Program-made: the position numbers and the translations under genes | Source of the DNA: Sarcocystis neurona | Taxonomy: Eukaryota; Apicomplexa; Conoidasida; Eucoccidiorida; Sarcocystidae | DNA length: 64,000 nucleotides | Direction: 5' to 3' | Assembly: GCA_000727475.1 (NCBI GenBank) | Contig: KL647305.1 | Span: forward strand, 2,000,265-2,064,264 | The notes under the pieces: generated by a model | Seen by the model: only the letters and a program-made list of their open reading frames with translations | Databases searched by the model: none | What the model was told of the DNA's origin: nothing | In this document: positions 24,301 through 36,300 of the stretch, in pieces | Numbering within the stretch: the stretch's first letter is position 1 | Layout of the letters: every line of letters begins with the position of its first letter

Positions 24301-27300
24301 CAGAAAGCGACAGAAACTCACTAGATAGAGAGAGATTCACTGACGAACAGTGCATGCATACGCATATATATATATATGTATATGTATGTAGAGAGAGAGA
24401 GACGGAAGTTCAGTGGCGAAGCGCGTAGTGAGAGGAGAAGCAGGTAGGACGAAGCCGGCGTCAGGTGGAACACACGGAAGTCAGAGTTGATTGTATACAG
24501 GGCAGATACGTCTATGTCTTTGGCGGCAGCTAAGGGGAAATACTTCAGCAGCACCTTTCTACTATCTCCGTGTCCATTCCCCTTCCTTTTTTTCCCTCTT
24601 TTTCTTTCCGTGTCTGTGTCTGTATACAAACGTGTATACACATATATCAGTGACCCATCTACGTGAAGGGAATGCGTGCAGAGCTCACGAGGAACTGACT
24701 TGAGGACTTCTATTTATAGAGAGTGTCAGTGGCGGTTGTTTGAGACGGAGACGCAGGTGTTGCTCGGGGTCGTCTTCTTCGCTTCCCTCCATTGTGCTAT
24801 ATTTTCTCCCTCTCTCTCTCTCGTGTCGCTCTTGCGAAAGTTCACCGGTTGTTCGAGTTCACATGGAGCGTGTGAGTACCCGTTTCTCTTCCACGCGTTT
24901 CTTCTTCTGCTTTGCTGAGTTGCTCGTTCGCGATGCTTCTTCGTCTCTGCTTCTCTTCTCTCTCTATTCTCTTCTTTCAAGCGTTCCGCCTCTGATCTCA
25001 GCCTCGTGGCCTTCCCCCTCTGGTTGGCGAGCCTCCGGCTCTCTCCTGTCTCCGTACAGCAGTCACTGCAGCCCGCCTCTTCGTGCTTTTCCTTGCTCTG
25101 AGCTGCTTTCGTCTCTGTCTTACCTGCGGCGGCGGCGAATCTCATCTTTCTTCTCCGTCCTCTCCCTTCTCTCCATGTGTCCACCAGCGCTGCTCTCTCT
25201 ACGATTCTCACTGTCTTTCTCTTTCTCGCCTGCGTCGTTCTCTAGGTCACTAGTATCTGCCCGCCTTCCGGTGTCTCGTCTCTGCTCTCTCTCTGTCTCG
25301 TTCTCTCCGCTCTTTTCTTCTTTCGTCTCAGCCGCCTGTTTCCTGCTCCCGTGTCCTCCCCCGTCTCGTCTCTCTCTGCCTCGTTTCTGTATCCTTCTCC
25401 AATGTAGTTCCACCACTTTTCCATTTCTCCCCTTCTTCTCACTTCGTTCCCTTCTTCGCCCGTGCCTCTTAATCGTTTCTGGGCTCCACGACTTCTTCTT
25501 TTTCCTATCCCTTCACCTTCCCGCTTCTCGTGTACCTTTAGCTTCCGCTGTTTCCCTCTCCCATTTCTCTCTCTGTCGCGCTTTGCCGCCCGCTTTCCAT
25601 TTTTCAAGAAGACACTCCCTTCCTCGTTTTTCCCTTTGCCTTCTCCATTCTCCCTCTCCATCTGCTGCCTTTTCGGCCGATCTGGTCCCCTGTCAAATGC
25701 TCCTTCCCAGCGTTTCTTCGCCAGCTCCTCTTCTCCTCCCCTCTCTCTACTTATATGCGGCTCCGTCTGTGTGACCCTCCCGACCGTCTACAGAGCATCC
25801 CCTTCTCCTGTATACCTTTGCGTTCTCCCTCTTCTAGTTTACGTTTCGCCTCTCCTTCTCGGTGTTGGAGAATAATTTTTCCGCTCGCTCTGTGTAGCGG
25901 GCTTGGGTGTGCGGACTTCGGGCGCACGTGTGCACGTCTGCGTGTTTTCCTATACTTATCTGGATCTGTCTATTTCGTCTTCGTTCGTCCGCCTTCTCCT
26001 CCTCCTGCGGCGGCGAGACTTCCGAGCTTCCTCAACGCGGTTTTCTCCCCGCTACCCTTCCACATGCGGCGTCTCTTGCGTCTTGCAGCTGCCTGGAGGA
26101 GGGGGGCTCGGCCTCGGGCCGGGGGGAGGGTCTGACGGAAAAACGGGTGCAGGGTCGAAGGAGGGAGGCAAAGGAGCACCCGGTCCCCCTCCTGCTCCCA
26201 AGAAGGAGGAACCGGCTGCGAAAAAAGGTCCTCCAGGACCTCCCAAGGGTGGGGGGAAAGGCAAAGGCCCGCCCATGAAAGGGCTCGTCGGCGGAGGCAA
26301 AGGTCCGAAGAAGAAAGGAGAGGGCGGAGGAATGAAGGTGGGGAAGAAAGACGAGGGGAAGACGAAGCGGTTTTTTTGGGACCCGCTTTCCGAGGAAGAA
26401 ATCCCTGGCACTCTCTTCATGAAGAAACCCGCAAAGGCGGCTGTAAAGCTCGAAGACGTGGAAGAAACATTTGCCAAAGTTGTCGCCAAAAAGAAAGCAG
26501 AAGTCAAGAAACCGAAGGTAGGGAGTGGGCAGCACACGGTCCCCCGTGGAGGTATTAGGGGAAGGGCGACAAGTAGGCAGCAAGTGAAGACCGAAGAAGA
26601 GTGGAAGGAATCAAAAAAAAAAGCAGCGGCAGTAGCAGACAAAAGTGGAGGAGGGCAGAGGAAGAATAGAAGAAGCAACAGGTGAGCAGAGGTCTGAACA
26701 GGAAGTCTGCGAAGCCGAATGTAACAGGAACGGGACGGAAACACAGCGAGAAGGAGAGGAGAAATGTACACTCAAATACAGAGACACGGCAGAGTGGGTG
26801 CACAGCAGCCTGCAAGCAAGAAGACTGTATTTGGGTTTTGCTCGACTTGTGACGCAGTGCATCTCGAGAGTGTGGACGGGTCGCCAGTCAAAGACAGCAG
26901 CAGTTTTTGGAAAGTGGCCACGCTAACGAGGGCACTACTGAAGGCAGAACTGGCGAATCAAAGGGAGGCCACACCATTGCTGCCATCCTACTCAAGAGAC
27001 AGGACACTAGACAGAGCGGCGAAGTAGAAAAAGCAGACGTTTTTGCACATCTGCGGGAAAAGGAGGAGATACTAACGAAACGTCTGCGCTTGTTGCTACT
27101 ACTGCCGTTGCTGCTGCTGTTGCTGCTGCTGCTGTTACTGCTGCTGCTGTTGCTGCTGCTGCTGTTACTGCTGCTGCTGTTGCTGCTGCTGCTGTTACTG
27201 CTGCTGCTGTTGGCGCTGTTGCTGTTGCTGTTGCGGAAAGAGAGAGATGCTTGAGATACAGGAAGGCCGGAGGAGAAGAAGTACACGTGAAGCCGAGGAA

Positions 27301-30300
27301 GGTGTAACAGATAGAAGGGGCCGGAGAAGCGGGGTCGGCAGGGGAACTGAAGAAAAATGAGAAAAGAAATGCCTGAGGGAGAAAGAAAGATTAGAGAGAG
27401 AGAGGCCAGAGAGTACCGCTGTGTCGTCGTCGTCATGGCGAAGACTGAAAGTTGAAAAGGAGTTCCAGAGAGAAGTAGCCAAGTGAGGTAAGATGCCTCC
27501 TAATGAAGGAACGCAGTAGCAGCAGGTCACGCAAGACGTCGGAAAGGGGCAGAGAGAAGCGGGAGAGGAAGAACGAGACAGAGGAAGGAGGGGAAGACGA
27601 GAGGAATATTTAGGAGTCGCAAGGTGCCGGGGGAGGGGAAGAGGAAAGGACAGCGGGCGACGACGGAAAGGAAAGAAATGAGGCTGAGAAGAAGAAGATA
27701 GAGAGGCGAACTAGAAGATTCGAAGCACCCGCGGGACGGGTCGTCGAAAGCCAGCAGTACTGTGGCAATAGACGAGAAGAAGAAGAGAAAGAATCTGCGG
27801 CAGACGCTGAAGGAGCCAAGGCGCAGCAACCGTGGGGAGAAAGAGGGGCCCTTCTGTGAAGCAGAAAGAGAAGGCTGCTGTAGGGCAAGCACTGCAAGAA
27901 AAGCCGGACGAGAGCTGGCGCACGGATGAGGAACGAGAAGCCAACAGGACATCGCCAGGAGAGAGAAGAGAAGAAGAAGAAGTATCGGGTAGAAGAAATT
28001 GACGGAAGCAGTAGAGGAGCGACACGATAGATAGAGGAGAATACTAGAAGGTCAAGCGTCAGGAAAAGAAGGTTAAACGAGAGGAGAAGAAGAAGCGACG
28101 AACAGCGACGGAGCTGAAGCAGCGGCATTCATAGAAGCAGCACGCGGTGGTATTCATCTGCACACACACATGTGGAAATGCCAGTGACCCGGACGTCTCT
28201 CCCTGTCTCTCTCTCTATATATAATAATATACACATATATATATATATAAACTGATGCCCTGCACAGAGTTCCAACGGATGTGGATCCCTTGCGTGGGTC
28301 CGTCTTTCTCTCTCTCTATATATATAGAAGAGTGTGCCCAGCAGTACAGATTTACATAAGGCTGGCGCGTGTGATTCTGTGTACTTCATAAAGACTATTC
28401 AAGAAGTCAGTAATACATATGTATATATATATATGTATATATATATATATGTAGAACTATATATATATATATATATAATAAATGTATACATATTTACATA
28501 TTTACATATGTATGTAGAAGGACGCACAGCAGTTCAGATTTCAATATGGCTGGCGCCTATGATCTGTGTACTTCACAGAGACTATTCGCCAAGACGTGTG
28601 CGTGTATATATATATATATATATATATGGCATGTACCTCAGTGTAGTACATCCGCATGCAGTTGCGTATGTACGTGCCCCTGAATTAATCTGCGTTTTTG
28701 TGGCCACTTTGCGTTGGTGTTTCGTGAACTTCTTGGCAGATTATATCTCTGCTGCCAGACTCGAAGCGCGCCTACAATATGAACATTGCCCTTTCGAAGT
28801 TCAGCAACTTCTCCTACCAGGAGCTGCGTGAGGCGATCATAGACTTGAACCCGAAGGTACAGCTGCTGCTTCTCGTCGCGGGACGCCGTCTTTTTTCTGC
28901 GCTGGCTGCTGCACCCGGGTCTGTGCTGCTGCCGCTGCTGCTTTCTGCCTCCCTGTGCTGCTGCTGCTGTTCCTGCCGCGCCGCCTCTAGCAGACTTCTT
29001 CTTTTCTCCTCGATCTCCACGTGAAAGCCTCAGAGATGACCCTGGCCGCAAACCACGATGCGGCCATTACATTGGTGCGCGCTTCCGCTGCCACGGGACA
29101 CCTCGGGCTCCCGTCTGTCTTTCATTGTGTCCTCTTGCGCTGCATCCCGTCTCTTCTGGAATCTTCTACAGCTCTAGTGAAAACACAGGAGGCCGGCCAT
29201 GCAGCCTCCTGCTGCTGGGGTGGCTGCCTCCGGCAGAACAACCGCAGCAGCGCAGGCAGGCGCGTCCGGCCTTGCGTGCTGCGCTGTCCCTATGGGTCTT
29301 CGACGCCTCTGCAGATTTACTGTGGCTGCGTCTGCAACTAGCCGTAAACTCTCTCCCACACACACTCTCGTCCTTTCCTGCGCCACAAGAGCGCATCTTT
29401 CCTCGCGTGTGTGTCTCTGTGTCTGTCTCGCCTCGCCAACTGTTCGACAGTAGACAGTTCGAAACGCTTCTTTCTTTCTCAGCAGCAGCCTCACCGAACC
29501 TGAGCCTGCAGCAACATAGCAGATGCCCCGACACTCGCGCCTGGACAGTCACCAACACCAGGACGAGCAGGGAGATCCCCACGCGTGCACGGGTCGCCAG
29601 CAGCAGGTGTTTCAGCATTTCGAAGGAGCTGCAGAAGACCTTCTTGGCCCTCCACCGCTGCGCCGTTTTTGTGAGCGTGAACCGGGATGCGTCTTCGTGG
29701 GTATCTCGATGTGTGCATGTGTGTGTGTATGTTTGTATGTGTGTGTCCGTGTATATGTGTGTGTCCGTGTATATGTGTTTGTGTATATATATATATATAC
29801 ACATATATATATACACATATATATATGTGCTTGTATGAACGAGTGCAAAACGAACGTGTGTGGATCTGATGGTGTTGCACCTGCCGAACGCGCGCCCACT
29901 ACGCGCCTCGTCCGTTTGTGCGCGCCGTCCTCTGGGCAGATCTTGACGGCGGAAGCGACGGAGACGTTGTTGAATTTCGTTCCGACCGCGGAGGAGACGC
30001 AGGTGGTTAAGGAGTACATCAACTCGGGTGAGCCGCAAGACGCATCACAGGAACAGCTAAAAAAATCGGAAGACGCTTTTCCCTAACCTCACGGACTTTA
30101 TCATCCTTTCATCGTCTGGCTCATCTCCTCCTCTCGCAGCGCCTTTTCTTGTCTGGTGTGTGTGCCTCTGTCCTTGACGTTTTCTTCGGGGGCGCGTCAT
30201 TGAGAAGCGGCGTCTGCAGCAGCAGAAGAACGATGAGGAGGAGAAAAGCCTGCACACCGCACATTGGGCCACCAAAGAAAGGAAAGAACGGCACACAAAA

Positions 30301-33300
30301 ATTGGTCATAAGAGGCTTGCAGAATAAAAGTCGTCTTCCGTCTACACGTATACGACGTCTGCGTATATAGGGGTCGTCGTGTGTGTATATACATATATAT
30401 GTATAGATCTGCGTATATATATATATATATATGTCTACAGAGGTGCGTAGAGATGTTTCTACTGGTCTACGTGTACAGACAGACAGCAGTGAACGGAGGT
30501 GGAGACGACTGATGACCAGCCATTGTGTGGATGTGAGTGCGTGTGCTCGAAGAATTATAGAAATGCAGATTTAGAAGATACTAGTTTTGACGAAGGTTTT
30601 CATCTTCCTCTGCGGTTCCTCTACATGTGTGTGTATGCGGCAGCATTCTTCCTTATTTGACCTCTTACTGCAGTGTGGGTCTAAGATCCAGGCGAGGGTA
30701 TTAGGTATTGTCTTCACGCATTCGCATCTGCTGATATGTCTATATGTATATATGTGTTATATAAGTGTATATGTATGGAGACAGATAAATTTGTAGAGAT
30801 ATGGCCGGAAACTGTTTTGCGCACTTCTCTTGTGTATGCGCAGCATTTTCTTGTATCGAAGTAGATTTGAAGGTCGATGTCGCATCGGGCAAAGGACTTG
30901 CCCGCCGCGGTGTGGATGCGAACGCACATACATCCATAGAAAGGGACACATACTTGTACATGTACGTATACGCCTGCTCGTATGAAGCTGGTTGCTGACG
31001 GTTCACCGGTGGTCAGGCGCTTTCTACTGTCTACGTTGATTTCCACCTTTCTCTGGAGATTTTCTGCAGTTTCCTAACTGCTGCGTTAACGCAGCTTGCC
31101 GCAGACAAGCGTACGACCTGTACTATGCCTACGCAGAAACATACACATGTAAAAATATTGACATACACACAGAAAAGTGTACACACGCATATGAAATATA
31201 CACATATATATATGTGCGTCTCTATGTGTGAATGCACGTATGTTTACGTGCGTTTGTGAATGTATGCGTGTATGTTCGCGTATCGGTCTCTGCGTACACG
31301 TGTATCAATAGAGATAGGACCACGTGTATGTGCGGCTTGTTCTACGTGCATCGTTATAGCGGATGTCGTCGCCCGGTGCTGACACACTTGTTTCTCGGGA
31401 GTGTCGTCGTTTTCTATTTGCAGGAGGAGATTTGAAGCTCGTGGACCGGCCTGAGCAGTTCGTTGCTGCGATGCTGGGCGTGCCGCTGATGAAGCAGCGG
31501 CTGGACGCTCACGCCTTCGCGCTTGCCTTTCGAGAGGCGTACAGCGACGCGTATGCGCCGCTGGGCCACGTCGCAGATGCATGCGAGGCGACAGAAGCCT
31601 CGGCGAACTTGAAGGCGATTCTCTTCGCGATTCTCGACCTCGGGAACGCTTTGAACGAAGGAGATCCGCAGAGAGGCAATGCAGCGGGCTTCAAGCCGAC
31701 GACCCTGGGCAAGTTGCAGGAGCTACGTACGACAACGAAACCGGTCCGGACTCTCCTGCAGTATCTCTGCGACGTAAGTGGACGACAGCCACAAATATGC
31801 CTTAGCCAACAGCGAACGACAGGCTGGACTGCGCGCGTCCGCTTCTATTCGACTGCTGTGTGTGCATACGTTTTCACGTCTCTGCGTACTGACATCTGCA
31901 TATACATGTGTCTACCTGCAGTTGGTAGTAAATATGCGTGTAGTTGTTTCCGTACGTGCCACTTTAACTCGGTGTCTATAGCTGAATATTTGACTCTGGA
32001 TGAAACTTGCTTTATATCTCCCTTCCTGTATATATGCACACATATTTATAAGCCTGTCTATCTATTCATAAATATATACATCTCTATCTTTGTTCTGCAG
32101 CAGTATCTCAGGCTCTCGGTGCGTCTGTTTGCATCCACGTAGAGATCTGCCCGTGTGTCTCTCTTCGTCTCTGTTTCGAAAGTTGTCTCTTTCTTCATCT
32201 CGATACTTACACACGGACGTATGTGCGTACATCTGCATCTCGACTCTTTATCTATATATCTATATATATGTGTGTATATATATAAATATGTATATATAGA
32301 GAGATATACGTTTATGTGTGTATATGTGTAGATAGATATGTCTATTTACTTGTATCACGCCGTGTGTATGTTCGCGTGTTCGTGCACCTGAGTGAAGGTC
32401 CTGATGAAAAAGTAGATTTTTGTTTCTGCATTGAGTAGAGACCTAACCCACGGGCGTGCTTGAAAGACACTGGCGTTGTGGGTGAATATGCGAAGGCCGT
32501 CCCGTACACACAGATACACGTAGAGGCGTAGGTTGAGGGGAACACTCCTACGGCGTGATAGATGGTGATCTCTACATCTCCACACGCCTGTATATGCGTC
32601 TATACCCGCATACGTTACTATGTGTATATGGATACGTTTGTATGTGCATAGGTGTTCACGTTTGCACACGCGTACCTTTGCCGAGGGTGGTAGCACACTC
32701 TCCTACACACACGCAAATATTTAAATATACACACAAATGTGTGTATATATTTTTATATGTATAGTACATCTGCGTATGACCGTGTGTCGGACATGAGTGA
32801 CTCTAGCGAGAGGTGGGACAACATCTCAGGGGAAACAAACTGTCTGTAAACGCCTCGAACCTCTGAAACCCGTAAGTGTATCTATTTGTCAGACGGTGCA
32901 ACTGCACATAAATATACGTCTGTATACTTTAGTACATATATATATATATATGTATATGTATCTTTATACAGATAAACACATGTGTATGTATATGTGTGTA
33001 TATAGATAGATAGATACTATGCAAGTACGTAGGTCTCGCGCACAGATTAGATACCCGAGTAGTTCAGCGACCGATTAAAAGTATGTGTTCTTCTGGAGGA
33101 TGCATCGGGGGACCTCTGTGACTGACTGCTGGATGCTTGAATGTCTCTACAGTATGGAATATTTGCAGTGTTGTATATATGTAGATGCGTAAGTGTAGAC
33201 CTTTGCGTGTGTATGTATGCACATTTATACATATATATACGTGCGTATAGATGACGGCACGTATAAGGGGGAGCGGTGCTTGCGCGTAGAGGTGTGTGTA

Positions 33301-36300
33301 TGTTTGTATGTGTGCGAGTGTTTCATATTTGCTAGCGGTCTGGACGCAGACGGAGGCAGGCATGTGATATGTCACACGTGGCATTTTTTGCTTGGGTCTG
33401 TTTACCTGCCTCTCGTAAATGTGCCGCTGCGCCATCACGGATCTCCATGGGTGCAGTGCTTCTGAGTCGGGACCGCATATGGGGTGCAGCTGACTTGCTT
33501 AGGGACAGATAGCGTTGCCCTGACGACTGGAGCGCTCCTGTTTTGCTGTGCCGTGCTTGTTTCCGCCGTGCCGCATCTCACACGCTTCAACGTTTTCCGC
33601 AGAGTGGAGATTAGGCTGGGGAATACAGTCGAAGCGACGCTTCGCAATGGCGTTTTACTGCGTGATGCCTTTGAAACGCGCTTCATCTAACACCTCGCTT
33701 TCTCGTTGTCTCTCGCTTTCTTCTTCGTCGGTGTCAGTAGGTGCACAGGAGGATTTGTTTTCTTTCCAGTGCTGCAAGTTCCTCGAAAGGCAACCGTAGT
33801 TTCTCTCCTCTCTCTTTGTCGATATAGCAACTTGTAGGAGGCACCAGTAAATACATGTCTCCTGGTTTTCTCTTTATGGTTGTCTAGTTCACAAAACTCT
33901 GAGGAGTGTAATAGAAAGCACCAGTGCCTTTCTTTCTACACGGACCCCCCCTCGTCTGCGTGCGTTCATTTCTGTCAAGCCCGTGCCGTGGATGAGCAGC
34001 ACCAGAATTGAATGCTGCGCGCAGGCCGTTCGCCTTTCCGCTCTGACACGCTGCTTCTACTACAGCTGCCGCCCAAGCAGCGAGCGCTTTTTCTAGGCGT
34101 GTTGTGCTGAGGAGCACTCTGCTGCTGCGTATCTGTCCCCTCTCATGCCCGTCGGCTGCTTCCTGCGGTACTGTCGAGATAATCGTTCATCCAGTGTTTT
34201 TTAAGAGTTGAGATTCCGTGTGCGGTGCTGCTGGCTGCTGTCCTGCTCGCCGCATGGACCGACGCTTTTTTCGCTGAGACGATGTGGCTGCTACTGTGCT
34301 GGTATAATACCTGGCGGGTGTGCGGCTTGCTGCTGCCCCGCTCGCCTCTGCGTTGCGGTTCGGGTTGCTTCTGGTCTGCGTGCTGCTGTGGTGCTTTCTC
34401 ATCGATTGTTTACTTACTCGCGTACCGCTGGATTTCTTGCTGCCATGTGGCGCGCTGTTGTTTTGTTGCTGCGACGCCGACGACACCTGCGGAGCCGAAG
34501 TGATCACTGTGACGCTGTCTTTCTACTGAAAACCTCCATCGCTACCTGCCTCTGTGGCTGCACCCACTCAAGACAATCGCGCTGGGGGGTGGTAAACATC
34601 TGCTGCTACTGTGCTGCTGCAGTTGATATGGGAGCAAAATCCCGACGTCTTGAACTTGTTCGATGACCTCAAGGTGTGTGACAAGGCACAGAAAGTAGAT
34701 ATGCAAGGGGTGGAGGGCCGCATTGCAGCGCTTAAGGCAGGAGTCGCAAAAGTGAAGAACACCGTCCAGGCAGCAAGAAAAGGAAATGAATCGGCTGGCG
34801 TGATGGGCGACAGAGACCCTCTCGGAGACATCATGGCGGAGTTTGTCGAGGAAGCAGAGCCCAAAATACAACAGCTCGAGACCTTTCTCCAGCAGGTAAA
34901 AGGCCTACCGCAGGAGCGGGGGGGAAGGGCAGAGGCAGCAAAAGAATTAGCGGAACCAGAGATGGAGGGGGCACGGGGGCTGTGCAGCCGAGGAGGTAGC
35001 GGTCGAAGGGAAGCAACAGCAGCAGGACCCGCAGTAATAGCTGTAACAAAGAGCAGTGCAGGAGCTACGGTACTGGAAACAGAAACAGCGCAAGCCGCAG
35101 CAGAGTGGCTATAACGGCAGGAGAGCAACAGCAAACGTCTTGTGCTGAGATACACGAGCGTCAGCCTATGATTCGGAGGGAAAACGGGTGGCGGCTGGTT
35201 AGTTCGTATGACAGAGACTGCATCTCACGGTGTGCCGCAGCTGCGTAGCCGAAAAAAGTCGTGAAGATCAACCAGATGCACCCATTGTTGTAGCGCGTGT
35301 CACAAGACATACATAGGATAGATATACACACAGAGAGACGTATAGACACAGACAGACAGACACGCAGACACACGCATATATACATGTATATATATATTTA
35401 TGTATAAATGAATGCTTGTACGCGTGCAAGTGCATGTACACGCACGCACACGTATGTAGTCATAAGTCCCTGCATTTTGAGGTGAGATTTCGTGTGTGTG
35501 CGTATACGCGTATATGTGTATGTACATGTACGTCCACGTGTGTCGTCATATTTATCTGCATTTCTGTGGGATATTTCGCTCAAATGCCCTCGCGGTGGCG
35601 GTACTGCCTTTGTCTCATCGTGTGGCTCACCTGCATTGCTCTTATTCAACCATCGCCATTAAAATGTATTCGCACACTGATGTGTACGTGTATATACATG
35701 TACACGCACATTCGTGCGCGTTTGTCGTATGGATATGGGTACTATATATATATATATGTACGCACATTCTCGTCTGGGTGGTGTAGGAATACGTGTGCAC
35801 GAACAGAGAAGCGTGTGCGCGCGACAGCACGTTCGAGCAGCAGTGTACACATACGTGTAGCACTACTGCGCCAGTGTTCGAACGCTTGTGTGCGTCCTTC
35901 TGCTGCCCCCCCCGCCCCCCCCTTCCAGGTGCAAAGCGATTTTGTGCGGACGTGCCACTACGCGGGATATCCCGAAAAAGACGTGAAGAAAGTAAAGCCT
36001 GACGACCTATTCAAGCAGATTAACACGTTTGTGAAGCAGGTGGAACAAATCAGGAAACAGAAGCAGGAAGTGCTTGAGCGGGAGCGGAAAAAGAAGGAGA
36101 TGGAGGCTAAGCGCGCCTCGGCGGCTGCAAAGAGAACCGGTACATGCTTGGGGGAAACGAAATTTTTTCTTCTCTCACTGCTTGCGTTCCCCTAACAATG
36201 CGTGTGTGGCGTACGTTTGGGAAGACCTGGGGTCACGTTTTCAGCTGCTGTCGTCTGGGCTGTTCCTGCGCACTGCTGACACACTGGTTCGAGCTGCAGA

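Larger units (their letters stand above)
26518..28739 (+). other. Formin intron, purine-rich, with CTG 30-mer repeat
   Basis: From about 26560 to 28110 the coding strand is strongly A/G-rich, the reverse of the C/T-rich intron just upstream. It contains an exact 30-base CTG repeat in three copies (27121-27210) and, at 28330-28600, a diverged 188-bp duplication among TA arrays. Acceptor is gaacttcttggcag, ending at 28739. Confidence 0.65.

Noticed and set aside
24740..25774. 344-codon Ser/Leu/Phe/Pro-rich ORF
   Set aside because: It lies in a C/T-rich intron; pyrimidine-only codons cannot form stops, so it is open by composition. It lacks any domain.
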